Source: an uncultured Eubacteriales bacterium
GTDB lineage: Bacteria > Bacillota > Clostridia > Christensenellales > CAG-917
Length of the DNA stretch: 28,619 nt
Direction: 5' to 3'
NCBI GenBank assembly: GCA_900549225.1
Contig: URNP01000017.1
Coordinates: 1-28,619 of the forward strand
Shown: piece after piece, positions 15,676-22,803 of the stretch
Position numbering within the stretch: the stretch's first letter is position 1
How the letters are laid out: each line of letters opens with the position of its first letter
Made by a program: the position numbers and the translations under genes
Notes under the pieces: model-generated
What the model was told of the DNA's origin: nothing
Databases searched by the model: none
What the model saw: only the letters and a program-made list of their open reading frames with translations

Positions 15676-17985
15676 TCACACGCGGGCGTATATGACGTAT
15701 TGATTGTTCCCGAGAGAAATATATCCGAATCTGCCGTTTACGGATTCCATATTGTCGTAGACGGTTGCGGTCATATATATGCAAGCCGCGATATAACCGT
15801 TGCTCTTGCTGAAATCGATGATTTCTTGCAATTCCGCCACCGATTCGATATACAAATCCATCTCTCCGCCGTATATCTCGACGAATGTCATTTTGTAAAC
15901 GTTGAGTTTCGTCGTGGCGGGCGGCGCGTAAGTTTTTGCGATATGCGTGTCTTTGATATCCTCGTCGGTCTTGAGGAAATAGGCATAATTCAAATACTCG
16001 AACATGCCTTTAGAGCCTTCCTTCTTGACGGCAAGATCTCCCCACGTCGTATCCACGACGTACCATTCTCTTTCACCGTCGCCGTTGGCATCTATAAGGA
16101 CTTTGTTCCAAGCGTGACCGCACGCCGCTTGTTGCTCGGGCGTAAGGTCTTTCAGATTTTTGTTTGCCAAGCCGACGACTCGCACCGCTTTGATTCCTTC
16201 CATTCCGCAAAGGAGAGCAAACGCTTTTGATTTTCCGTCGCAAACCGCGCGATGATCGTTGAACACGCCCTCGAGATAGAAAGCGTTATATTTGCTCGTA
16301 TTCTCCTCGCCTGGATTGACGGATGCGACGGCATAATCGTAATCCACGACGTTGACGATCCAATCGTAAATAGCGGCGACTTTTTCGTATTCGCTCATAT
16401 CGCCCGAAACGTAGGTCGCAAGCACGTCGCGCGCTTCGTCGTACAATTTTTTGAGTTTTGTGCCGTTTTCGTTGTTTGCAAATTCGGGCTTTCTGCCACT
16501 AGATACCACTCGGTACAAATCGTTGGAATTTTCAACGAGAACGGTGTCGGGCACGCTGTCGACGGGCAGATACGTCCTCTTCCACGATTGTTCGGAATAT
16601 CGGAGATATCCTTTTATCTGCTCGCTGTTTGCTTTCGGCTCGTACGCCCCTTGCGGAATTCCGAATATCGTTGAATCGGAAAACTTTATCGACAAAATGC
16701 TGTCGTGAAGAGCGAGGGAATAACTGAAATTTCCCGACTCGTCCACACCCTCGGTGATTGCGTCCGAGCATTTTTCTTTCAATTTGTCGATGGTGCGCCA
16801 GTCGGAGTTTGCGATATACGCCTCAAACTCCCCGCCCGTTTTGTGCTTGGACACGGCGTAGCCCATATAGGCGTTCAAGTCCGCTTGCGAGGCTATGTAA
16901 CTGTCGCAATGATTGCCCATCCAAAAGAATTTGTTTGCAATATGCTTCTTGATATTGCTTGGCAATTCGTCGTAGTCGGACTCGAGAGCATAGACCGTTA
17001 TCTTTCTGCTCTCAACGTTCTGAATCGTCGCTTGAATCACGTTTTTGCCGTACGAGAGATTTATCGTCGCTTTTCTATCCTCGCTGTCAAGGACGAACGC
17101 TCTCCCCGTCGAATCGGTGAACGTCCATTTGCAAGGCGCGTCTTGCTTTGCGTTCCACGGCCACAACACCGTCGAAAAAGATACCGACTTGTCGTCGCCT
17201 ATATTCGCCTTCATATAGTAGGTGTCTTGGCTCACCATGGGCAGATCGGTGGCGACGTTCAGCACCACGCTTTCGGCCAGAGCATACCTTTTGACAAAAG
17301 ACAGCGTTATGCTCGCGCTTTTGGTTTGCTCGCCGTCACTCAATCTTGCTTCGATCTTGAATTCGCACTCTTCCGTTATCGACGACACGTCAAAGAGATA
17401 TTCGCCGCCCGTGCTGCGCTTGCCGCCGTTTACATACCACGAAAGAGTGGCGACTCTGCCTTCGGGAATCAGCAATTCGTTCCAAGTCGCAGTAATAAGC
17501 ACGTCCTTTGCGCCGTCAACGAGATTCTGTTGAACGACGTCGCCGGTCATCGGAAGATTTGCGCCTATCGTCGGCGTTTGAAGGACGTATTTTACCCTCA
17601 CGGTAATCTTTGACGATTTGACTTTGCTGACGACGACGTAATACTCGAAAACTTTGTCTACATCATCAAGAGAAAAACCACGGGAATACGTCGTGCCCGT
17701 TTCGGATTTTATGACGCTGTCGTTGCCGTTGACCACTTCGTGCCATTCGATATCCGTTTGCGCCACCCGATCGTTGTGCCAATCGGCTGCCAAAATCATC
17801 GAATATCCGTTTGCAACGGCATAATACTCTCCGTCTTTATCGCCTTTTTCAAGCCCTTCCACAGCGACTACGTCTACGTCAGTTACGGTTTTTAGCAAGT
17901 CGAAAAGTCCGCACGCAACAAAAAGCGACGACACCAGAAGCATCGTCATCGCAACAAGTGTGATTCGGAATATCCTTTTTCTCAT
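15676..17985 (-). CDS. Large lipoprotein with transglutaminase-like domain
   Basis: A 769-residue exported protein. The signal peptide ends in the lipobox SLFVAC (Cys25). Several beta-rich Ig/Big-like segments follow (about 35-330). The C-terminal third contains a transglutaminase/cysteine-protease-like core: Cys582 in AVCDGKSKAF, His624 in CGHAWNKV and Asp645 in VVDTTWGD, the complete catalytic triad. Similar proteins sit on the surface of gut Clostridia and may act on peptides or cell-wall crosslinks; the substrate cannot be read here. GAGGTCG precedes the ATG. A strong promoter lies at 18042-18070. It is monocistronic. Confidence 0.85.
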   Translation of the reverse strand: MRKRIFRITLVAMTMLLVSSLFVACGLFDLLKTVTDVDVVAVEGLEKGDKDGEYYAVANGYSMILAADWHNDRVAQTDIEWHEVVNGNDSVIKSETGTTYSRGFSLDDVDKVFEYYVVVSKVKSSKITVRVKYVLQTPTIGANLPMTGDVVQQNLVDGAKDVLITATWNELLIPEGRVATLSWYVNGGKRSTGGEYLFDVSSITEECEFKIEARLSDGEQTKSASITLSFVKRYALAESVVLNVATDLPMVSQDTYYMKANIGDDKSVSFSTVLWPWNAKQDAPCKWTFTDSTGRAFVLDSEDRKATINLSYGKNVIQATIQNVESRKITVYALESDYDELPSNIKKHIANKFFWMGNHCDSYIASQADLNAYMGYAVSKHKTGGEFEAYIANSDWRTIDKLKEKCSDAITEGVDESGNFSYSLALHDSILSIKFSDSTIFGIPQGAYEPKANSEQIKGYLRYSEQSWKRTYLPVDSVPDTVLVENSNDLYRVVSSGRKPEFANNENGTKLKKLYDEARDVLATYVSGDMSEYEKVAAIYDWIVNVVDYDYAVASVNPGEENTSKYNAFYLEGVFNDHRAVCDGKSKAFALLCGMEGIKAVRVVGLANKNLKDLTPEQQAACGHAWNKVLIDANGDGEREWYVVDTTWGDLAVKKEGSKGMFEYLNYAYFLKTDEDIKDTHIAKTYAPPATTKLNVYKMTFVEIYGGEMDLYIESVAELQEIIDFSKSNGYIAACIYMTATVYDNMESVNGRFGYISLGNNQYVIYARV

Positions 17986-18041
17986 AACGACCTCATTTTT
18001 CGCCCGGAGCGCCGCGCACAGGCGATAATTTTTACGATTAC

Positions 18042-18070
18042 ATTTTATTCTTTATATCCAATATTGTCAA
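18042..18070 (-). promoter_or_regulatory. Sigma-A promoter of the transglutaminase-like lipoprotein gene
   Basis: On the minus strand TTGACA (complement at 18065-18070), 17 bases, TAAAAT (18042-18047). Expected start near 18035, giving a leader of about 50 bases. Confidence 0.85.
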
Positions 18071-18086
18071 TAACGCACCTTTGCCG

Positions 18087-18115
18087 TTGCGATTTGCAAA
18101 ATATTGTGATACAAT
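18087..18115 (+). promoter_or_regulatory. Extended -10 promoter of mrnC, implying a leaderless start
   Basis: TTGCGA (18087-18092), 17 bases, TACAAT (18110-18115) with TGA before the -10, i.e. an extended -10. Seven bases beyond the -10 is 18122, next to the ATG at 18123. There is no Shine-Dalgarno sequence between. Confidence 0.65.
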
Positions 18116-18122
18116 TCGGTTT

Positions 18123-18548
18123 ATGACAGACAACTCGATTTTCACGCTCAACACCCCTATATCCAAGCAAGAGGCACTCGCTTTGCACCCTATGGCGCTC
18201 GCATTCGTCGGAGATGCCGTGCAGTCGCTCTACACTCGCACGAGAGTCACGGTCGGCTCGACGCAAAAGACGGGCGCGCTTCATCACGAGGTGATAAAGG
18301 TGGTCAAAGCCGTGGCGCAAGCCGCCGAAGCGGAAAAACTTATGCCGCTCTTTGACGAGGACGAGCAGGATATCTTCCGCAGAGCAAGAAATTGCAAGGT
18401 GCAAACGAGCGCAAAACACGCGGAAATGAGCGAATATAGACGCGCAAGCGGATTCGAGGCAGTGCTCGGCTACCTCTACCTCACGGGGAACACGCAAAGA
18501 CTTGAAGAATTTTTGCGCGTGTGCTTTGAGGACAACATAAAAGATTAG
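18123..18548 (+). CDS. mrnC: Mini-ribonuclease 3
   Basis: A 141-residue RNase III catalytic domain without a dsRNA-binding domain; in B. subtilis it matures 23S rRNA. The signature begins at ALHPMALAFVGDAVQSLYTR (catalytic Asp in GDA) and continues through RRARNCKVQTSAKHAEMSEYRRASGFEAVLGYLYL, containing the second acidic site. The ATG at 18123 gives the right family length; a start at the next Met would cut into the first helix. There is no ribosome site. It is the first gene of mrnC-rlmB-sigH, the gene order seen in Bacillus and Clostridium. Confidence 0.95.
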   Translation: MTDNSIFTLNTPISKQEALALHPMALAFVGDAVQSLYTRTRVTVGSTQKTGALHHEVIKVVKAVAQAAEAEKLMPLFDEDEQDIFRRARNCKVQTSAKHAEMSEYRRASGFEAVLGYLYLTGNTQRLEEFLRVCFEDNIKD

Positions 18549-18558
18549 GAAGGACGAT

Positions 18559-19281
18559 ATGTACATTTACGGACGCAATCCCGTCAAAGAGGCCTATACC
18601 GCAGGCAAAACCATAGACAAAATTTTCGTGCAAAAGGGTGAATTCGACCCTATGCTTTCGCGCGTGTTGAAACTTGCAAAAGAGGCGCGCACCGTCGTAA
18701 GTTACGTTGACAAAAACATGCTCGACAAACTCGCAAACGGCGGAAATCACCAAGGCATAGTTGCCGCCGTCACGGACTTTTCGTATTGCGACGTCGAGGA
18801 TATTCTCAATCTTGCAAAAGAAAAGGACGAGCCGCTTTTGATAGTGATTTTGGACGGCATCACCGACCCTCACAATCTCGGCGCAATCATCAGAAGCGCA
18901 GAGTGTTTCGGTGCGCACGGAATCGTCATACCCAAGCACAGAAGCGTCAGCGTCAACGACACCGTGGTCAAAGTCGCGTGCGGCGCAACGGAGCATATGC
19001 TCATCGCAAAAGTTACGAATATCAACGATACGATAAGATGGCTCAAAGAGCAGAACGTATGGGTTTATGCAACTGATTTTGACGGTAAAGCCCCGAAACA
19101 GGCAAATCTCAACGGAAATATCGCAATCGTAATAGGCAGCGAAGGCGAGGGTATTCACCGCCTCACAAAAGACCTTTGCGACGATACGCTCACCATTCCG
19201 CAATACGGCAACGTCAACTCGCTCAACGCGTCGGTGGCGGCAGGAATCGTGCTGTACGAGGCTGTAAGGCAAAGAAAGTAA
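18559..19281 (+). CDS. rlmB: 23S rRNA (guanosine-2'-O)-methyltransferase, RlmB/TrmH family
   Basis: A SPOUT-family methyltransferase of 240 residues, acting on the 23S rRNA peptidyl-transferase region in the RlmB group. An N-terminal substrate-binding domain (YIYGRNPVKEAYTAGKTIDKIFV) is followed by the knotted SPOUT domain with motif 1 (DPHNLGAIIRSAECFGA), motif 2 (IVIGSEGEGI) and motif 3 (GNVNSLNASVAAGIVLYE). AGGAAGG precedes the ATG, 10 bases after mrnC. The B. subtilis neighbour yacP (rae1), normally between rlmB and sigH, is absent. Confidence 0.95.
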   Translation: MYIYGRNPVKEAYTAGKTIDKIFVQKGEFDPMLSRVLKLAKEARTVVSYVDKNMLDKLANGGNHQGIVAAVTDFSYCDVEDILNLAKEKDEPLLIVILDGITDPHNLGAIIRSAECFGAHGIVIPKHRSVSVNDTVVKVACGATEHMLIAKVTNINDTIRWLKEQNVWVYATDFDGKAPKQANLNGNIAIVIGSEGEGIHRLTKDLCDDTLTIPQYGNVNSLNASVAAGIVLYEAVRQRK

Positions 19282-19289
19282 AGCGAGCG

Positions 19290-19331
19290 TGATATTGTCC
19301 TTGCGGACAATGATATTGCGGCTGTGCCGCA
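19290..19331 (+). repeat. Tandem TGATATTG-hairpin units
   Basis: Two units of TGATATTG plus a small hairpin fill the gap between rlmB and the sigma-factor gene: TTGTCC-ttgc-GGACAA (19295-19310), then TGCGGC-tgt-GCCGCA (19317-19331). The stem sequences differ but the spacer TGATATTG is kept. Confidence 0.65.
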
Positions 19332-19345
19332 GGCAAGGGAAAAAT

Positions 19346-19915
19346 ATGGATAAAGAGCAAGAAAAACAGTTTATTAGGCTTGCGCAACAAGGCGACGTCG
19401 AGGCGGAAAATTCCGTCGCTTTGGCGTACCTCAATCTTGCAAAATCCATTGCGCGCTCGTTTGGCGTGGCAGGTGCATACGACACCGACGACCTAGCAGG
19501 ATACGGCATGCTGGGGCTTATCCGCGCGATTCACACCTACGACGAAAACGGCAAGGCAAACTTCAAAACATATGCGTCGCGGTGCATAAAAAACGCCATA
19601 GTTGACGCCGTGCGAAAGATGGATTCCGCCGCCGTGGAAATAAAACTCGACAGCGTGGGAGACGAACTGCAATCGGAACTGCAAGAGGCAAATCCCGAAA
19701 GCATTTTTATAGAAAACGAAACGTCCACTTTGTTGTTTGAGGCGATATCTTCACTGCTCACCCCGACCGAACTCGACGTGTTGAAATTGCACCTCGAATG
19801 TATGAGTTACGCCGACATTGCAAACGAATTGGGGCTTGAGCGCAAAAAAGTGGACAACACCATTTATTCCGCAAAGAAAAAAATCCGCAAACTTCTTGAC
19901 AAGGAAAACGAATAA
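19346..19915 (+). CDS. sigH: Sigma-70 family factor, SigH-like
   Basis: A 189-residue sigma factor with regions 2 and 4. Region 2 contains NLAKSIARSFGVAGAYDTDDLAGYGMLGLIRAI and TYASRCIKNAIVDAVRK. Region 4 contains LTPTELDVLKLHLECMSYADIANELGLERKKVDN, a helix-turn-helix. Its place after mrnC-rlmB is that of sigH (spo0H), the sporulation-entry sigma factor that transcribes spo0A and spoIIA in B. subtilis; B. subtilis SigH has 218 residues. Assignment to SigH therefore rests on context plus domain layout. AAGGGA lies before the ATG; upstream in-frame starts overlap the hairpin units. Confidence 0.85.
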   Translation: MDKEQEKQFIRLAQQGDVEAENSVALAYLNLAKSIARSFGVAGAYDTDDLAGYGMLGLIRAIHTYDENGKANFKTYASRCIKNAIVDAVRKMDSAAVEIKLDSVGDELQSELQEANPESIFIENETSTLLFEAISSLLTPTELDVLKLHLECMSYADIANELGLERKKVDNTIYSAKKKIRKLLDKENE

Positions 19916-19960
19916 AACCGACAATCTATCCGATTGAAACTGAAAATAAAAAGTTTTGAT

Positions 19961-20001
19961 AAAACAAAAGCGCGACTCAAATCGAGTCGCGCTTTTGTTT
20001 T
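19961..20001. terminator. Bidirectional terminator between sigH and a convergent lipoprotein gene
   Basis: AAAACAAAAGCGCGACTC (19961-19978) pairs perfectly with GAGTCGCGCTTTTGTTTT (19984-20001). T tracts are present in both directions, serving sigH (plus) and the lipoprotein gene ending at 20014 (minus). Confidence 0.92.
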
Positions 20002-20013
20002 ATTAAGGTTTGA

Positions 20014-21153
20014 TTATTTGTTGTCTTTATTGACTTGGTGGAAGTTGATTGTTCCGTCAAGTCCGATAACCGCACTATCGTCATCCGTTGTGAAGACTGC
20101 TTTGCCGTTGACTGCCGCCGTTCCTTTATAAGAACCTACGAACGGAATCGAAACATTGATTTCAACATTGCCTTTGATTGCAAACTCACTTGCATTCTTT
20201 TCGCTGTTTGCATAGACATTCAAAGAAGCTGCAAAATCAACGCTTGCGAGTTTGAGTTCCGATGGAATGCTTTCGTCTGCAATGAGGGCTGCAAGTGCCG
20301 ATGCGTCAGCTTTTCCTTGTGCCGAAACGATTGCGCCGTATTTGTTGTCTGCAAGTTTGCCGATTTCAACGGACAAGCCGACGTTTGCATTAAGACCTTC
20401 AACGATGTCTGCGCCTGCGCCCATTTCAATCTTGACTGCGCCATTTGCGGTTGCATACGCTTTGACGTTTGCAAATGCGTTTGCTGTGTCTTTATCACCG
20501 GCGCTTGCGCCGAGCGTGAATACCATTGCGTTTTTGTCTTTGTCAAATTCCGCATTGCCTTTGATTGACATAATGGTGGTTTCTTTGTTTTCTGTTCCCT
20601 CGTCGGTAGATTTGGAAACAAGGGTCACTTTTGCCGTAAAATCAAACTTTTCTTTGCCTTCAAGCTCTGCGCCTTCCGAAAGTTGGAGATAAAGAGCAAG
20701 TTCGCGAGTGGTTTCTTTTCCGGTTTTTTCATCAACGTAAGTGAGGGTGATTGCATATTTTTCGGTGAAAATATCGCCGGGGGTGATAGAATTGTCTTTT
20801 TCAACCTTCACTCCGTCTTTGCCGATGACATTGCTGATGCTGTCAATGGTTTTTTGAAGTGCTGTGTTAACGATTGCGCCAACGCCCTTTGCTGTCAATT
20901 TTGCACCGAGTTTAAGCTCGTTGTTGTCGCCAACTTGAATGTTGACGCCTGCTTTGAAGGTTGCGTCTGCGTTGTCTTCTGCCGCAGAGGACGCTCCCAC
21001 TGCGTTGGATGCCAAAACCGCGACGGTTGTGCCGAGAACTTCCGAGTTGGAAGCCTTTTGGGGTTGTTCGTTATCGTTGCAAGCAACAAACGCTACGAGC
21101 GAAAGAGAAACGACGAGAACGAGTGCCAAAACCAATACTGCTGTTTTTTTCAT
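20014..21153 (-). CDS. Hypothetical lipoprotein, 379 residues
   Basis: Not recognised. The signal peptide ends in the lipobox AFVAC (Cys25), almost the same as in the two other large lipoproteins here. The rest is mature extracellular protein with alternating hydrophobic residues and many Lys/Glu/Asp and Ala, predicting long amphipathic beta strands (DFTAKVTLVSKS; AVKIEMGAGADIVEGLNANV; GNVEINVSIPFVGSYKGTAAV), perhaps an open beta sheet that binds something hydrophobic. AAGGAG lies nine bases before the ATG. I could not find a well-spaced promoter; a TTGACA at 21218-21223 on this strand has no -10 at a suitable distance. Confidence 0.8.
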   Translation of the reverse strand: MKKTAVLVLALVLVVSLSLVAFVACNDNEQPQKASNSEVLGTTVAVLASNAVGASSAAEDNADATFKAGVNIQVGDNNELKLGAKLTAKGVGAIVNTALQKTIDSISNVIGKDGVKVEKDNSITPGDIFTEKYAITLTYVDEKTGKETTRELALYLQLSEGAELEGKEKFDFTAKVTLVSKSTDEGTENKETTIMSIKGNAEFDKDKNAMVFTLGASAGDKDTANAFANVKAYATANGAVKIEMGAGADIVEGLNANVGLSVEIGKLADNKYGAIVSAQGKADASALAALIADESIPSELKLASVDFAASLNVYANSEKNASEFAIKGNVEINVSIPFVGSYKGTAAVNGKAVFTTDDDSAVIGLDGTINFHQVNKDNK

Positions 21154-21339
21154 AATATGTCTCCTTGTTGATTTTCAAGATTTGTTGCAATCCTCGATTG
21201 CGATATAATAATACGATTGTCAATTAAAAATGATCTAAAACGAACATAAAGATTTTCTTAAGATGTAAAAGTCGTCGAATATGAGCAATTCGGGAAGGCG
21301 ACTCTCTATCACAATTATTATTCAAATTTTGCCATTCGT

Positions 21340-21368
21340 TTGACAAATATGTTTTATTAATATATTAT
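21340..21368 (+). promoter_or_regulatory. Sigma-A promoter of rpsF-ssb-rpsR
   Basis: TTGACA (21340-21345), 17 bases, TATTAT (21363-21368). Expected start near 21375, giving a leader of about 60 bases. The rest of 21171-21339 is AT-rich with no gene. Confidence 0.85.
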
Positions 21369-21373
21369 TATTG

Positions 21374-21435
21374 AGCATCTAAAGATGCAATTTCCTTTCC
21401 CGAAAGGGACACAAGTCCAAAAGGAGGTATTAATT
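21374..21435 (+). promoter_or_regulatory. Probable S6:S18-binding leader of rpsF
   Basis: The short leader folds into GCATCT-aa-AGATGC, then a C-rich/G-rich hairpin (CTTTCCCGAAAGGGACACAAG) containing the CCG and ACAC elements reported for the S6:S18 autoregulatory motif of rpsF mRNAs. The AAGGAGG ribosome site follows at once. Binding of the S6:S18 complex would repress the operon. The match is from memory of the motif and was not modelled. Confidence 0.5.
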
Positions 21436-21717
21436 ATGGATAAGTACGAGGTTCTCTACATCATTCGCGGCGACGTGGACGACGACAAGAAAACTCAAGT
21501 CGTAGAAAAATTCGAAAACTTGGTTTCCACTCTCGGCGGCACGGTTGACAGCCTTGACAAATGGGGCATGAGAAAGTTTGCTTACGAAATCAACAAGCAA
21601 ACCGAAGGCTACTACGTTCTTATGAACGTCACCTGCTCAAAAGATGCTCAATCAGAACTTGACAGATTTATGCGTAACGACGAAACCGTCGTCAGACAAA
21701 TGATCATCAAGAAGTAA
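21436..21717 (+). CDS. rpsF: 30S ribosomal protein S6
   Basis: A 93-residue protein of the small subunit platform that pairs with S18. The ferredoxin-like fold is seen as MDKYEVLYIIRGDVDDDKKTQVVEKFENLV, LDKWGMRKFAYEINKQTEGYYVLMNVTC and LDRFMRNDETVVRQMI. AAGGAGG lies upstream of the ATG. First gene of rpsF-ssb-rpsR, the standard Firmicutes order. Confidence 0.97.
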   Translation: MDKYEVLYIIRGDVDDDKKTQVVEKFENLVSTLGGTVDSLDKWGMRKFAYEINKQTEGYYVLMNVTCSKDAQSELDRFMRNDETVVRQMIIKK

Positions 21718-21735
21718 TCGATAAGGAGAAAAACT

Positions 21736-22119
21736 ATGAACAAAGTATTTTTGATCGGCAATTTGACAAAGGATCCGGAACTCGCATCCACAAACAGCGG
21801 CATCAAATTTTGCAGATTTACACTTGCTGTGTCTCGTTCCTATTCAAAAGACGGCAAGAGAGAAACAGATTTTCTCCCCGTTGTAGTTTGGAGAGCCCAA
21901 GCAGACAACTGCGCTCGCTACCTCAAAAAAGGAAGCAAGGCGGCAATCAGCGGCAGCATTCAAACGAGAAGTTATGACACGCAAGACGGTTCTCGTCGTT
22001 ACGTCACCGAAATCGCGGCAGACGAGGTGCAATTCCTCTCCACCAGAAGTGACGAAAACGGTTCTGACGACGTCGATTTCGACGATCTCAAACCCATCGA
22101 CGAAGACCTTCCATTCTAA
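21736..22119 (+). CDS. ssb: Single-stranded DNA-binding protein
   Basis: The OB-fold ssDNA-binding domain spans about 1-105 (MNKVFLIGNLTKDPEL; FTLAVSRSYSKDGKRETDFLPVVVW; YLKKGSKAAISGSIQTRSY). A short acidic tail follows, ending in the partner-binding tip DEDLPF. At 127 residues it is shorter than most (about 150-175) because the linker is short. AAGGAG precedes the ATG, 18 bases after rpsF. Confidence 0.97.
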   Translation: MNKVFLIGNLTKDPELASTNSGIKFCRFTLAVSRSYSKDGKRETDFLPVVVWRAQADNCARYLKKGSKAAISGSIQTRSYDTQDGSRRYVTEIAADEVQFLSTRSDENGSDDVDFDDLKPIDEDLPF

Positions 22120-22136
22120 TTTAAGGAGTATTGAAA

Positions 22137-22385
22137 ATGGCAGAAGAAGTTAAAGCACCCCGCGCACCCAAGAGAGTGCCCAAAAAGAAAGTGTGCACGT
22201 TCTGCGTTGATCACGTAGATGATATCGACTACAAGGACGTTGCAAAACTCCGTCGCTTCATCACCGAGAAAGGCAAAATCCTTCCCCGTCGTATGAGCGG
22301 TATTTGTGCAAAACATCAAAGAACGCTTGCTGTTGCAATTAAGAGAGCAAGAGTTATGGCATTGCTTCCCTACAAAGCGGACTAA
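22137..22385 (+). CDS. rpsR: 30S ribosomal protein S18, Cys-containing form
   Basis: An 82-residue S18 with the usual core (DYKDVAKLRRFITEKGKILPRR; HQRTLAVAIKRARVMALLPY). The N-terminus has CTFC and a later GICAKH, i.e. the zinc-type ('C+') form. AAGGAG lies before the ATG; a TTG two codons upstream is an unlikely start. The stop codon lies in the left arm of an 18-bp inverted repeat (22379-22396). Confidence 0.97.
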   Translation: MAEEVKAPRAPKRVPKKKVCTFCVDHVDDIDYKDVAKLRRFITEKGKILPRRMSGICAKHQRTLAVAIKRARVMALLPYKAD

Positions 22386-22456
22386 AAGTTTATGCAAGTT
22401 TACAAAAAGACACGCAACAGCGTGTCTTTTCTTTTATCTGCATAAACTTTTAGTCC
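22379..22456 (+). terminator. Terminator hairpin enclosed by an 18-bp inverted repeat at the rpsR end
   Basis: AAAAAGACACGC-aaca-GCGTGTCTTTTC (around 22404-22430) is a normal intrinsic terminator. It is enclosed by a perfect 18-bp inverted repeat, GGACTAAAAGTTTATGCA (22379-22396) and its complement (22439-22456). The left arm contains the rpsR stop codon, and the right arm is the first part of family-2 copy E1. Confidence 0.85.
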
Positions 22457-22560
22457 TCTACCGCGCAGAAAATTTGCGCTATCAAATCAATCACGGACAA
22501 AATATCCCGCCACGGTTTCGCCAAATTGTCTGCTTGCTTGCACCCTGCACCTGCTTTTGA
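22420..22560 (+). repeat. Family-2 structured repeat, copy E1
   Basis: Starts in the 3' arm of the rpsR terminator (TTTTCTTTTATCTGCA), then TCCTCTACCGCGCAGAAAAT, GCTATCAAATCAATCACGGACAAAA, and CGGTTTCGCCAAATTGTCTGCTTGC. Copy E2 repeats it exactly 220 bases later. The 22561-22640 spacer holds no gene. Confidence 0.75.
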
Positions 22561-22639
22561 AAAAGATTGCCTGTCAAGGGGTTTTTTCTTGCTCTTTATC
22601 CTATCTGCGGCGTTTAGTTATATATAATGGCACACATTT

Positions 22640-22800
22640 GCGTGCCTTTTCTTTTATTTGCAAAAACTTTCGGTCCTCTACCGCGCAGAAAATCTTTGCT
22701 ATCAGTTCGAGCGCGGACAAAAACTCCTGCCGCAGTTTCGCAAGATTGTCTGCTTGCTGTTGGTGTGCTTTGCACGCAAGCCGAATATCTCAAATTTTCT
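22640..22800 (+). repeat. Family-2 structured repeat, copy E2
   Basis: A terminator-like GGCACAC-atttg-CGTGCC hairpin plus TTTTCTTTTATTTGCA leads into TCCTCTACCGCGCAGAAAATC, GCTATCAGTTCGAGCGCGGACAAAAA, CAGTTTCGCAAGATTGTCTGCTTGC, and a closing GTGTGC-ttt-GCACGC hairpin. It fills the gap up to the 3' end of the MBL-fold gene at 22804. Low-quality open frames here are translations of the repeat. Confidence 0.75.
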
Positions 22801-22803
22801 TTT

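Noticed and set aside
18481..19509. 342-codon open frame on the minus strand
   Set aside because: Antisense to rlmB and the start of sigH, both identified by family motifs.
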